Assembly: GCF_027563345.1 (NCBI RefSeq)
Contig: NZ_JAMKBK010000012.1
Strand: one strand, 5' to 3'
Source of the DNA: Psychrobacillus psychrodurans
GTDB taxonomy: Bacteria; Bacillota; Bacilli; Bacillales_A; Planococcaceae
Length of the DNA stretch: 64,000 nucleotides
The notes under the pieces were generated by a model. That model did no database searches. It saw only the letters and a list, made by a program, of their open reading frames with translations, and was not told the DNA's origin. The translations under genes and the position numbers were made by a program. Of this stretch, positions 33,528-42,764 are shown piece by piece (within the stretch, counting starts at the first letter, position 1; every line of letters begins with the position of its first letter).

Positions 33528-34188
33528 TACTTATCACTTCCCTTAATAAAAAGTCTTCTATATCAGTTATGATACTTTTTAATATATCAAAGGATTTATA
33601 AAAATCTTCATCATCTTCTAGTCTGTGATTTGCATTTGGTATTAGTCTCGCTGTAATATGCTGATTCTTCTCTATTATGCCCCATCTTTTCTCAGAATAA
33701 ATTTTATCTTTATCTCCAAGTATGCATAATCCTTTATTTGAGGTTTCACTTATCACATTTAATATTTCGGTTCTATTTATTAGTGGCGTTAACCATACTC
33801 CCTTCGCACGTTTAAAAATTTTTCGATTTAACTCAGAGCTCATTGCTATTGTTCCAATTGATTTGCCGATAAATATATAGTTTTCATAGGAGTGAGATTC
33901 AAGAACCTTATCTATCACCGTTTTTGCATCCGTTATGACCGCTTTGTATAAATCTTCCTGACTTAAATCATCATAAAATTCATCCTTGTATGGAAAATTG
34001 ACTTCTAAAATATGTACAGACTGTTTAAATATCATTTCACCTAAAAAGTGAAATATAGGGCTATTTACCGTATAATTTGAACCTGGAAAAAAGATTACTA
34101 AATCCTTTGCGCAGTCCGTTCTCCCATGCATCGTATATGGTATCTTCATACCTTTGAATCCAGTAACACTTGAATTTATATACTTCAT
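33520..34188 (-). CDS. Alpha/beta-hydrolase family protein
   Basis: 222 residues. DLVIFFPGSNYTVNSP is the oxyanion-hole strand and turn (about 29-44), FIGKSIG (about 101-107) the nucleophile elbow G-x-S-x-G with Ser105 or so, ILGDKDKIY the acid strand, and NANHRLE the catalytic His (about 189-195). All three catalytic residues seem present. The substrate is unknown; the small size suggests a carboxylesterase-like or dienelactone hydrolase-like enzyme. Confidence 0.8.
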   Translation of the reverse strand: MKYINSSVTGFKGMKIPYTMHGRTDCAKDLVIFFPGSNYTVNSPIFHFLGEMIFKQSVHILEVNFPYKDEFYDDLSQEDLYKAVITDAKTVIDKVLESHSYENYIFIGKSIGTIAMSSELNRKIFKRAKGVWLTPLINRTEILNVISETSNKGLCILGDKDKIYSEKRWGIIEKNQHITARLIPNANHRLEDDEDFYKSFDILKSIITDIEDFLLREVISNE

Positions 34189-34220
34189 ATAGAAAAACTC
34201 CTTCGTCTATACTCCTTATA

Positions 34221-34676
34221 TTATCTATGTCCATCTTTTCTAGCCTGTATATACCCATAATAACTACAGGTTCCTTGTTGGCTTAAATCCTTTACCTCAA
34301 AGCCACATTTCTCATAAAAACTAAAATTATTTGCTGATGTATGGGCAAACCAATCTCCATGAGGCAACTTTTGAACACATAATTCCACAAGCTTTCGGCC
34401 AATACCTTTCCCTTGATAATCTGAATGCACTACTAAGTCCATAATGTTTGCTGCCATTATCTGATCGGAAATGACTCTTACCATCCCAATCATTTTTTCA
34501 TCATCCCAAACAGTATATGCCCATGTGGAGTTTTCAAATATAAGCGTAAATTTTTCTTTCTGCCAATCTGGCGTATGATTACTCCATCCGGCATCTTTAA
34601 AAAGTTCTTCTACGCTTTCAGCAGGAATACCCATGGTTCCTTCCCTAATAACGAGCCCTTCAAAATAATGATACAT
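34221..34676 (-). CDS. GNAT acetyltransferase (151 aa)
   Basis: Starts at the ATG 34676 with AAGGGGGAG 6 bases before. IMDLVVHSDYQGKGIGRKLVELCVQKLP (about 75-102) is the acetyl-CoA loop with Q-x-x-G-I-G, and FYEKCGFEVKD closes the domain. Resembles YjaB/PhnO-like single-domain GNATs; acceptor unknown. Followed by the alpha/beta-hydrolase and small membrane protein genes on the same strand. Confidence 0.85.
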   Translation of the reverse strand: MYHYFEGLVIREGTMGIPAESVEELFKDAGWSNHTPDWQKEKFTLIFENSTWAYTVWDDEKMIGMVRVISDQIMAANIMDLVVHSDYQGKGIGRKLVELCVQKLPHGDWFAHTSANNFSFYEKCGFEVKDLSQQGTCSYYGYIQARKDGHR

Positions 34677-34800
34677 CTGTAACTCCCCCTTCATGGTTAT
34701 TAGTATATATACTACATTTAGGTAGGTATTTCCTTTTTTATCGCAAATATCCAATAAGAAAAGATGCTCAGTCCTCTCTCAACAGAAACATAGATATACT

Positions 34801-35180
34801 GTTGATTGTAGCGAAGGGCGGACGCTTCCTTCGCTTCGATCCATCCTGGGTCTTTTGCTCGCGCTGTTCTCACTGGAGTCTCCTACATACGCTCCAATCA
34901 ACCATGTACGCTTGAAGTAAACGGATATAATTGAAGTCAATAGTACTTACTATTTTATCGTGTACTTGAAATCAGTAATATTGAACTGGACGCTAGTACA
35001 ACGAAATTTTACTTTCTGCGACTCAAGCTGGAGAAGCGAAAAAGTCAAGATCCCACAGGTAGCGTAGCATACGAGAAGGCTCGGGCTCGGCTCGCCCACG
35101 GAAAGCGTCCACATAAGCGTAAATCACAAGAATATTCGTTCTTTAAAGCCCTACGAATCCAGTGTTCACAGAACATTTTT
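34801..35180. repeat. Composite Bacillaceae-type intergenic repeat, copy A
   Basis: The first unit (34801-34902) is bounded by inverted ends GTTGATTGTAGCG and CGCTCCAATCAAC and is GC-rich inside (ACTGGAGTC, CGCGCTG). A second, oppositely oriented, degraded unit (about 35018-35110) ends CCCACGGAAAGCGTCCACA. The spacer and 3' flank resemble those of copy B at 49106-49610 in the same order, so the whole block is duplicated. It fills the gap between the GNAT and lipoprotein genes. Confidence 0.75.
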
Positions 35181-35202
35181 ATACAATTTCTTATCTTTTT
35201 AA

Positions 35203-35232
35203 AAAAGGACTGCCCATGTATATGGACAGTCC
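35203..35232 (-). terminator. Terminator of the lipoprotein gene
   Basis: GGACTG(C)CCAT pairs with ATGG(A)CAGTCC, then T6 on the minus strand. Confidence 0.85.
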
Positions 35233-35241
35233 CTACTTAAC

Positions 35242-35826
35242 TTATTCTTGAATTCTGACAAGTTGTGTCTTTTCTACATCATAATCTAATCCGTCTGCAC
35301 TTGGATCTTTATCATACTCAAGTAAAGCCATCATTTTTTCTGTTCCTTTTATCGAATCGAAATCAGCATCATTTACGATTAGAAACATGTCGCCATAGGC
35401 TCTTCCCTCTCCAATAATCAAATTCCCCTCATATTCTACATTTAAATCCTTGCCTTCTAAGTTAAGTGCTGCTGGCTCTTTCTTTGCAAAAAGTATTCCC
35501 TCGCCTTCAGCTACTTTCGGAAGAGATGAAATTGCTTTTGTTTTCCCTTTTTCTTGATTTGTTATTTCTTTTATTAACTTTTTCTTTACAAGGGCTTGTA
35601 CTGTTTCATCTGTTAGGACGATGATTTGTTGTCCACCATTTTCCATAACCTTAATCTTGTACTGATCTTCCTTTGCTAAATCATCCTTCTCTCGCTCCAA
35701 AGAATCGATAATTTGTTGTTCTTCCCCATAGAGAATTACTCCATTTGCTTTTGCAAACATATTACATCCTGTTAATATTGACGCAACTATAAGAGTAGTT
35801 AGAAATACAATTAGTAATTTTTTCAT
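35242..35826 (-). CDS. Lipoprotein of unknown function
   Basis: 194 residues with signal peptide and lipobox ILTGC (Cys21). The mature part is Lys/Glu-rich with alternating strands and helices; GEGILFAKKEPAALNLEGKD and GEGRAYGDMFLIVNDADFD stand out but match no family I know. Monocistronic between a terminator and a free upstream region. Confidence 0.7.
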   Translation of the reverse strand: MKKLLIVFLTTLIVASILTGCNMFAKANGVILYGEEQQIIDSLEREKDDLAKEDQYKIKVMENGGQQIIVLTDETVQALVKKKLIKEITNQEKGKTKAISSLPKVAEGEGILFAKKEPAALNLEGKDLNVEYEGNLIIGEGRAYGDMFLIVNDADFDSIKGTEKMMALLEYDKDPSADGLDYDVEKTQLVRIQE

Positions 35827-36136
35827 TTTTGATTAGCTCCTTTTCATTTTTACTCTTCCTTGCTATTGACTTTATTATAGGAGGTAACCTTATCTTTAGC
35901 CTTCTCTTTAGATGACGTTTACATTACAATTTTGCAACTTAACGATTTCCCAAATTAAAAATAAGAAAAACCAGGTAAGTAAAATAATACCCGGTTCTTT
36001 AAACGAAACCTGTTTCAATCGATTTCAGTAAGCTTTGGATAGACCTGCTGCTATATGAAAAGAGACTTCCTACTATTTTCAAAGTAGAAAGCCACTTTTC
36101 CATATTCTATTATTCTTTTCCCATACTTCGACGCAC
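35827..36136. other. 310-bp gap, includes terminator of the ABC operon
   Basis: No gene is seen. AACCAGGTA...TACCCGGTT with a T-rich tail (35969-35996, minus) would end the ABC permease transcript. The lipoprotein promoter must lie near 35860-35900. Confidence 0.5.
35969..35996 (-). terminator. Terminator of the YcbNO-like ABC operon
   Basis: AACCAGGTA and TACCCGGTT (one mismatch), then GGTTTTTCTTATTTTT on the minus strand. Confidence 0.55.
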
Positions 36137-36829
36137 TTAAATTTCCCCTACCTTCTTCACCTTGAAAATCGAGAGAATTATGCTAAGTCCTCCTAATAAG
36201 AAAAGTAATACTATTAAAAGGTCGAGATTCAGATTAAGCATCGGAGCGAAGTTAAGTAATTGCATGATTAATATTGCACAAAGTACAGTTGGAATAGTGA
36301 GTCTTTTCCATATACCTAGGAAATAGAGAGGTATAAAACTAATAACTGTAATCTGAAAAGATCGAATTATCATGTCCTTGAAATAGAGAAGTATATCATC
36401 TGGATTAAATTCTCCCATAATAAAAGGGTGTACTTGGTCAATTAAATAAGTAGAAACCGCTGTCAGTGTATAGGAAATAATTGTAACGAGGAAAACAAGA
36501 AGAGCTATAAAGAGAATTTTTGCTGTAAAGAGTTGTTTTCTATTGATAGGATAACTGTATGCAAGAGAGATGGTTTTATTTTTATATTCATCAATAAACA
36601 CCTGATTTATAAGAGAAGCCCCGAAGAGAATTAGCCCTGTTTGAATTGCCTTATTAAGCTCCATTACTGTTGTAAAGCTATTACCAAAATCTGCACTAAC
36701 TTGTTTTATAAAGAGTAACGGTAAAAACATGAGGGCAATCCAGTAGATTATCACTTCTCCAATTATTATATGTCGCTTCAACTTTTTTCCTTCTAAGAGA
36801 ATAAGTTTAATCAAGTTTGCCACCCCCAT
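36137..36829 (-). CDS. ABC-2 type transporter permease (YcbO-like)
   Basis: 230 residues with six membrane helices and no large soluble loop. The start overlaps the ATPase gene by 23 bp, so they are co-translated. Together with the upstream ATPase, kinase and regulator genes this matches the order and sizes of B. subtilis ycbL-M-N-O. Related systems export or give immunity to bacteriocin-like peptides (BcrAB/lantibiotic immunity type). Confidence 0.8.
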   Translation of the reverse strand: MGVANLIKLILLEGKKLKRHIIIGEVIIYWIALMFLPLLFIKQVSADFGNSFTTVMELNKAIQTGLILFGASLINQVFIDEYKNKTISLAYSYPINRKQLFTAKILFIALLVFLVTIISYTLTAVSTYLIDQVHPFIMGEFNPDDILLYFKDMIIRSFQITVISFIPLYFLGIWKRLTIPTVLCAILIMQLLNFAPMLNLNLDLLIVLLFLLGGLSIILSIFKVKKVGEI

Positions 36830-37730
36830 TTACCTGCTCGTAAAAGTAGTCTTCCAAAGAACTCGTGTGTTTTTGTATTTCTTCAATTTCCACATCATGA
36901 AGTATTAACATTTTGGAAATAGTCTTTTGTGAATGGGTTAAGTCATATATACGAATTCGATTATTAGTAACCATTTTGAAATTGGAAATTTGGAAATTAC
37001 TTTCGAGTAAATAGAGTGCTTTTTCCATATTCGGGGTCATCAGTTCTATATACTCCGTTCGTTTCTTACGAATATCTGCTAAAGTAACTTCGTTCAACAA
37101 TTTACCATTATTAATGACTCCTACCCTATCGACAACCTGTTCCATTTCTCCAAGAATATGACTGGAAAGTAAAAAAGTTATTCCATACTCTCTATTTAAC
37201 ATTAAGATTAAGTTTCGTATATCCTTAATACCGATTGGATCTAGACCATTTGTCGGCTCATCGAGAATAATTAGTTCTGGTTTCATGACGATAGCTCTCG
37301 CAATTCCTAATCGTTGCTTCATCCCCAGTGAAAAGTCCTTGACGGTTTTGTCTTCGGTATCTTTCAGCTGTACCATATCTAAAGCGTCATTAATCTCTTT
37401 CTCATCATAAAACCCTAAGTATTCTCCATGCAATTTCATATTTTCTATCGCTGTTAAATGCTCATAGAAGATTGGATATTCTATAACGCTCCCCACACGC
37501 TTTAAAACTGTTTTCGTTTCTTCTGTCAACTTTTGATTAAACAATAATACTTCCCCACTAGTAGGAGTTGTTATTCCAGTCAACATTTTCATAATCGTTG
37601 TTTTACCTGTTCCATTTCGCCCTAAAAACCCATAAATTTCCCCCTTTTTTACATGCAAATTTATATCAGAAATTATTGTTTTTCCTTTTAGCTTTTTCGT
37701 TAATCCACTAGTCTGAATTACGTAATCCAC
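36807..37730 (-). CDS. ABC transporter ATP-binding protein (YcbN/BcrA-like)
   Basis: 307 residues. Walker A GRNGTGKTT (about 37-45), signature FSLGMKQRLGIARA (about 134-147), Walker B LIILDEPTNGLDP (about 154-166) and switch SSHIL are all intact. The C-terminal 90 residues are the regulatory extension of the bacitracin/lantibiotic-type exporters. Acts with the permease at 36137. Divergence of the kinase upstream (frameshifted) may leave the operon without regulation. Confidence 0.9.
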   Translation of the reverse strand: MDYVIQTSGLTKKLKGKTIISDINLHVKKGEIYGFLGRNGTGKTTIMKMLTGITTPTSGEVLLFNQKLTEETKTVLKRVGSVIEYPIFYEHLTAIENMKLHGEYLGFYDEKEINDALDMVQLKDTEDKTVKDFSLGMKQRLGIARAIVMKPELIILDEPTNGLDPIGIKDIRNLILMLNREYGITFLLSSHILGEMEQVVDRVGVINNGKLLNEVTLADIRKKRTEYIELMTPNMEKALYLLESNFQISNFKMVTNNRIRIYDLTHSQKTISKMLILHDVEIEEIQKHTSSLEDYFYEQVNGGGKLD

Positions 37731-37878
37731 CTTAATCCCTCCCGTTCTTATATATTTATCATAATCGGCAAAGGTATCTTTTTTCTGTATTATTCCTTAC
37801 AAATTTCTTAAGAATTTATATAGTTCTATAAGTATGCAAAAAAAGAAGGTCGTTCCAGTAGGACATCCCTTCCAAGCT

Positions 37879-38813
37879 TTAATATATTAATCGTTTGAAA
37901 ATGCAGCTAAATACTGTTTTTTCGTATGGCTTACTGCTTAAATGAATCGATCCTTTCATCGACTCGGTTAACCGTTTTGTAATACTTAAGCCTAAACCAC
38001 TCCCTTGAAATTCAGGGTTTCTAGCATCATCTAATGTATATAACCTTTCAAATATACGATCTTGATGTATCGTTTCAATTCCTTTACCATTATCCCAAAT
38101 GTCAACGGCAACAAACTCTTCTTCCTCACGAACCGTCACGCCGAACATACCGCCATCACTTCCATATCGAATTGAGTTCGAAATGAGATTGTTAAATATT
38201 CGACTCAGAGCCTCTTCGTTTCCAAGAATATAAAGTGGTTGTTCAGGAATAACTATCTCTACTTGAATACCTTTGGATTTTAATAATTCGTAAAACTCCA
38301 ACACTGTTTTCCGACAGACTTCATTGATTGCCACCTGCTTTAATGGAATTGCATAATCATCTGCATCTATTTTTACAAGGTCGAAAAATTGGTTCAGCAA
38401 ATTAATGACATCTTTTGTTTTTTGGTAGAGTCGGTCGCTTACCTCTTTTCGTTCATCTTCAGTCATATTATCATTCAAGTTTAATTTTTCTACGTAGCCC
38501 AAAATTACCGTGAGCGGTGCTTCAGATCATGAGACATATTTGATAGCATTTTACTGGAGCTGTCTTTTGCTTTTACATAATCGGCTTTTACTTTTTGGTT
38601 ATAACTTAAGAAACGATTAATCTGGTTAAGTACAAGCTGAACAGCCTCTTGGTCAGTTTGTAATAACACCTTTTCTGCTGACTCATTTATGATAATATCT
38701 GATAACCTTGTGTGTATTTCCTTAAGGTTTTTATTCATCTTAACTCTTAAAAAGTATTGAAGACCATTTAGTATTAGAAGAAAAATAATAATAAAAATTA
38801 AAATAGGAATCAT
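37879..38813 (-). pseudogene. Sensor histidine kinase (YcbM-like), broken by a one-base frameshift
   Basis: The first 102 codons give one N-terminal membrane helix, a linker and the start of the H-box (MSHDLK), then run out of frame (HRSR stop at 38505). Restoring one A after AAG near 38519/38520 yields SHDLKTPLTVILGYVEKLN and joins the remaining frame, which has N-box NLISNSIRYG, DNGKGI and GSGLGLSI. The intact protein would be about 311 residues, the size of YcbM. The lesion falls right after the phospho-accepting His, so neither part can work alone. A sequencing error in this window cannot be excluded. Confidence 0.85.
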
Positions 38814-38828
38814 CTATTTCTCTCCCAG

Positions 38829-39512
38829 TTAGTATCCAATACCCCATATCGTTTGGATATATTTCGGAGTAGAAGGATTTTCTTCAACCTTTTCTCGAAG
38901 TCGCCTAATATGAACATTAATGACGTTTTCATTACCATAATAATCATCCTCCCAAATTAAATGGTAAATCTGCTCCTTCGTGAACACTCTACTTGGATTA
39001 CTCATAAATAGCTTCAATATATGGAACTCTTTGGATGTTAGTTGAATATGCCGCCCTTTAACCTCTGCAGAAAAAGTATTTAAGTCCAGCGTAAGCTCTA
39101 GGTAGTTTAATGTTTGTGAAGTGGTCTGATTATTTCCTGAAGTGTATTGTGTAGCCCTACGAATAGCAGCTTGCACCCTAGCAGTTAGTTCAATCATAGA
39201 AAAAGGCTTGCTAATATAATCATCTGCTCCAAATCCAAGGCCTAATGCTTTGTCCATTTCGTTACCTTTTGCCGAAATGATTAATATAGGAATCATACTT
39301 GTTGCTCTTACTTCCTTTAATACCTCCATCCCACTTAATCTTGGTAGCATCAAATCTAGCAAAATTAAATCAGGCTCTTTGTTTCTAAATATAACTAAAG
39401 CTTCCTCCCCATTAAATGCAGTCAGTACTCTAAAATTTTCCTGTTTTAAATGACTAGCTACTAGTTCACTAATTTCTTTGTCATCTTCTACGAGCAGAAT
39501 ATTCTTTTGCAT
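38829..39512 (-). CDS. OmpR-family response regulator (YcbL-like)
   Basis: 227 residues. Receiver domain with Asp10-Asp11, phospho-acceptor Asp53 (LILLDLMLPR), Ser/Thr in ISAKG and Lys104 (SKPF); winged-helix domain from about 130 (HIQLTSKEFHILKLFMSNPSRVFTKEQIYHLIW). All phosphotransfer residues are intact though its partner kinase 15 bp downstream is frameshifted. Probably controls the ABC genes at 36137-37730. Confidence 0.9.
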   Translation of the reverse strand: MQKNILLVEDDKEISELVASHLKQENFRVLTAFNGEEALVIFRNKEPDLILLDLMLPRLSGMEVLKEVRATSMIPILIISAKGNEMDKALGLGFGADDYISKPFSMIELTARVQAAIRRATQYTSGNNQTTSQTLNYLELTLDLNTFSAEVKGRHIQLTSKEFHILKLFMSNPSRVFTKEQIYHLIWEDDYYGNENVINVHIRRLREKVEENPSTPKYIQTIWGIGY

Positions 39513-39628
39513 TTTTCCACATCCATTTCACTGTGCCAATACCGCCATTATATATCATTTATAACCCAACGTGGAAAGGAAAAAAGACAGTCGTTGTAGA
39601 AGATAGCAAGAGATAAGGATGTGATTAT

Positions 39629-40813
39629 GTGAAGTTAAACAAAAGCTTTCGTTCTATTTGGTTCAGTAGTGCCACCTCTGAACTTGGTGGTGCGTTTTTT
39701 ACCTTTTGCAATTCTATACTGATCTATGAACATACTGGCTCTGCAACTGCACTCGGACTAGTGTGGTTAATCTATTACATACCATCTTTTTTTATGCAGC
39801 TGTTTATCGGACCATATATTGATCGATGGAGTCGTAAGTATACGATGATTTGGTGCCAATTAATCCGAGCTATCCTTGCTTTTCTGTTAGCGATTACTTT
39901 GTTCTCCGATTGGTTCTCTGTTTCACTCATTTATTTGGTTCAAGTTATTGTTGGGCTAGTAATGCCTATATTCACCCCTGCCAACCAATCCATTCTACCG
40001 ACGATTGTCGAGAAAGAATTTCTAGGAAAAGCAAATGCATCTCTTGAAAGCGTTCGTCAAGTGATGGCAGTAATGGGACCAATCAGTGCAGGTGTCTTAG
40101 TAGACTTTATAACAGTAACCTGGATGTTAGTGATTATATCAATAGCATTTTTATTAAGTACATATAACTTGGCACAGCTACATGAAAAGAATTTAAAGCA
40201 TGAGTTACGAAAACCTTGGATTGAGGAGTTTAAGGAAGGATTGAATTCCTATTTTGAGCAGCCATTAATTGTTTGGTTGGGTGTTTTCTTCGGCTTTGTT
40301 CAATTTGGTGTCGGGGTAACGATTGTGACAACACTGCCTTATATTACAACGGTGTTAGACCAACCTATTGTATCTTATGGATTCTTTATGGCAGGCTTTC
40401 CAATTGGTTATACAATTGGGGCTTTACTAAGCTCTAGACTGAAGCCGTTAAATGGACTCGGAGTTTTATTTAGCACCCTTTTTATCGGTGGCTGTACTTA
40501 TTTATCGCTAGCTTTTACTCCATGGTATCTCCTAGCCCTTGTGACAGAGGCCATTGCAGGCATTGTTATTGCTATTTTTAATATTTATAACATTACACTA
40601 ATTCAGCAACGAATTCCAAATCAATTCATGGGTAAAGTTACATCGGTACGTCTATTAATTATGCGTCTTATGCTTCCACTTGGAATTCTATTTGCCACAA
40701 TCAGTGTTCAGTTTTTAGCTATTCGTACTATGTACTTTGTCATTGGAGCAATCATCTGCATTACTTCTATAACTGGCTATGCTTTCTTGAAAAGTAAAGA
40801 AGAGATTAAATAA
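39629..40813 (+). CDS. MFS transporter (MFS_3 / antibiotic efflux type)
   Basis: 394 residues, twelve membrane helices, starting with GTG after AAGGATGTGATTAT. RSIWFSSATSELGGAFFTFCNSILIYEHTGSATALG at the start and GPYIDRWSRKYTMIWCQLIRA (loop 2-3 motif) place it in the MFS_3/Mef-like drug efflux group. Divergent from the YcbL-like regulator gene, which could share control. Drug specificity unknown. Confidence 0.85.
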   Translation: MKLNKSFRSIWFSSATSELGGAFFTFCNSILIYEHTGSATALGLVWLIYYIPSFFMQLFIGPYIDRWSRKYTMIWCQLIRAILAFLLAITLFSDWFSVSLIYLVQVIVGLVMPIFTPANQSILPTIVEKEFLGKANASLESVRQVMAVMGPISAGVLVDFITVTWMLVIISIAFLLSTYNLAQLHEKNLKHELRKPWIEEFKEGLNSYFEQPLIVWLGVFFGFVQFGVGVTIVTTLPYITTVLDQPIVSYGFFMAGFPIGYTIGALLSSRLKPLNGLGVLFSTLFIGGCTYLSLAFTPWYLLALVTEAIAGIVIAIFNIYNITLIQQRIPNQFMGKVTSVRLLIMRLMLPLGILFATISVQFLAIRTMYFVIGAIICITSITGYAFLKSKEEIK

Positions 40814-40870
40814 TAATCCCCTGAAAAGAGCCCTCTAAGCTGAAGGTTCTTTTCAGATATTTATTCGATA

Positions 40871-42199
40871 CTATCCTGTAAATACTTGATCATACGGGTA
40901 ACGATAATGAACATTCTTCGGCTTCATAAGTATGAAAAACAAAGTTAAAGGACCAATTCGTCCGATAAACATTACCATACACAATAGCACTTCACCTATG
41001 TCACTAATTTGTGCAGTTATACCCATTGATAATCCAACAGTCCCAAAAGCTGATACAACTTCAAATGCCAAAGGTAAAAAAGGTATCTTTTCCGTAATAG
41101 TTAATAGAAATATAAAGAAAAAGACTATGAATAAACCAATCGTTGATATTGCTAGAGACCTTATTACTGTCTCCAGACGGATAGATCTTCCAAATAACTC
41201 TGGTTCACTACGTTTGCGCAAAAAAGATACTGTAGCTAAAACTATTACAATAAATGTAGTTAGCTTAATCCCAGATGCTGTCGATGCACTACCCGCACCT
41301 ATAAACATTAGAACCATCGTTAAAAGGATTGTGGGATCCTCCATATCACCATAATTTAATGTATTGAATCCAGCAGTACGAGGGGTCACTCCTTGAAAGT
41401 AAGACACCATTAATTTATCTTGTAATGGCATAGCCCCAATTGTTGCTTGATTATTATATTCCAACACGAAAACGAAAGCGATAGCTATAACATTGATAAG
41501 TATAGTTCCGACAACCATCATTTTCGTGTGAAGGGACCATTGCCTAAATGACTTTGTTTGTTGAATATCAACTACTACGGTAAATCCGATTCCACCTATT
41601 ATAAATAGTAACGATAATACGATATTCACAATAGGGTCATTTGCAAAACCAATCAGGTTATCAGGGAATAAAGCAAAACCAGCATTATTAAATGCAGAAA
41701 TTACATGAAAGACACTTAAATATAGTGCATCGTTAAAACCAAAAGTCGGTATCCAGTGTATGGTCAAAACTGTTGCTGCAAAAAGTTGAACCGATAAAAC
41801 AAATGATAAGATTAGCTTTACTAGCTTTATAATACCGCCTACTGAGTTTTGATTGAATGACTCTTGTATATAAATACGGCTTTGAATACCTATCTTCTTC
41901 TTTAAGAGTATAAGAATAGCCACAGCAAATGTCATTAAACCAATGCCACCACATTGAATAAGAATCATTAATACAACTTCCCCAAATACAGTCAATGTTG
42001 TACCAGGGTCAAATACACTAAGTCCTGTCACCGTGGTTGCTGAGGTAACCACAAATAATGCATCAATCCAAGATATGTGGGTTGTGGTCGCTACAGGTAA
42101 TTTCAACAAAATGGTTCCCACAAATATTAGAGATAAAAAACTGCCAGCAATAACAATAGGTGGAGAAACGGTTCTTCTTTTCTTATTGCTTATTCGCAT
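40871..42199 (-). CDS. ktrB: KtrB/KtrD-type potassium transporter membrane subunit
   Basis: 442 residues from the ATG at 42199 (AGGAGGTG 5 bases before). Four repeats of the M-P-M fold with conserved filter glycines (SATTVTGLSVFDPG, SAFNNAGFALF, TPRTAGFNT, SAFGTVGLSMG) typify Ktr/Trk membrane subunits, which form sodium-dependent K+ channels with a KtrA/KtrC ring. No ring subunit is encoded nearby. The c-di-AMP riboswitch upstream agrees, because c-di-AMP shuts down K+ uptake in Bacillales. Whether it is KtrB or KtrD cannot be settled without KtrA in view. Confidence 0.9.
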   Translation of the reverse strand: MRISNKKRRTVSPPIVIAGSFLSLIFVGTILLKLPVATTTHISWIDALFVVTSATTVTGLSVFDPGTTLTVFGEVVLMILIQCGGIGLMTFAVAILILLKKKIGIQSRIYIQESFNQNSVGGIIKLVKLILSFVLSVQLFAATVLTIHWIPTFGFNDALYLSVFHVISAFNNAGFALFPDNLIGFANDPIVNIVLSLLFIIGGIGFTVVVDIQQTKSFRQWSLHTKMMVVGTILINVIAIAFVFVLEYNNQATIGAMPLQDKLMVSYFQGVTPRTAGFNTLNYGDMEDPTILLTMVLMFIGAGSASTASGIKLTTFIVIVLATVSFLRKRSEPELFGRSIRLETVIRSLAISTIGLFIVFFFIFLLTITEKIPFLPLAFEVVSAFGTVGLSMGITAQISDIGEVLLCMVMFIGRIGPLTLFFILMKPKNVHYRYPYDQVFTG

Positions 42200-42285
42200 A
42201 TGAACACCTCCTAGCACTAAATTTGAAAAAAACTATTTCTTTAAAAAGCTGAAAATCAAAATTAGCTAGTCATTTCAATGAAACA

Positions 42286-42484
42286 ACAAAAAACCCACAA
42301 GGCATAGGTAATAGCCTAGTGGGCATAGAATCATTCTCACTAGCTCCAATTCCTCTCTCACAACGCTTACGGAGTTAGCTGTCGGATTAGGGCAAAGAGT
42401 AGCCCCCCCTACAATCGTAGGATTCACCCCACGCGGCTTAAGTAGCCACGAATAATGGTTCCCCCGTTCCAGATGGATTAAGCG
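42286..42484 (-). ncRNA. c-di-AMP riboswitch (ydaO/yuaA type) with terminator
   Basis: On the minus strand the leader reads CGCTTA (P1, 42484-42479) ... GGGGGAACC ... GGGGTGAATCC ... TACTCTTTGCCCTAATCCG, CAGCTAACTCCGTAAGCG, with P1 closing at 42369-42364. These are the conserved blocks of the ydaO aptamer. It is followed by a terminator CCCAC(TAGGC)...(GCCTT)GTGGG TTTTTTG (42289-42320). Ligand binding favours termination, so c-di-AMP would reduce ktrB transcription. An open frame that can be read across this RNA is not a gene. Confidence 0.92.
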
Positions 42485-42509
42485 ATTTTGAAATATGAAA
42501 CTGAAAGTA

Positions 42510-42538
42510 ATAATACTCCCAACTCTTAGTCTTGTAAA
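42510..42538 (-). promoter_or_regulatory. Promoter of the riboswitch-ktrB transcript
   Basis: Minus strand TTTACA (42538-42533), 17-bp spacer, TATTAT (42515-42510), about 25 bp before the aptamer. Confidence 0.7.
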
Positions 42539-42605
42539 CAAATATTTTAGAGGCTTTAATAGTAGAGAATCAGGATTAGACATAAGTTAAAATCAATAAT
42601 ATAGG

Positions 42606-42641
42606 AAAAGGCTTTCGAATATTATACTCGAAAACTTTTTT
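42606..42641. terminator. Probable terminator of the lysE-like gene
   Basis: GCTTTCGA and TCGAAAAC form a stem with T/A runs on both sides, about 120 bp beyond the LysE-like stop. Confidence 0.45.
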
Positions 42642-42764
42642 GTGTTTTGTATTTATATTTTCATAGAAAGAATTCATTTGCACCAGTTTATATTCCGATA
42701 AACGCTTGTCATATATTTCTTTTAACGCTAGAACTCTTTCATATCATAATCAATAATCGGAAAG

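Noticed and set aside
34801..35180. Insertion sequence
   Set aside because: No transposase or target duplication is visible; the structure fits a short non-autonomous intergenic repeat.
42275..42583. 102-codon minus-strand frame upstream of ktrB
   Set aside because: It lies across the c-di-AMP riboswitch and its terminator and has no ribosome site; the RNA explains the conservation.
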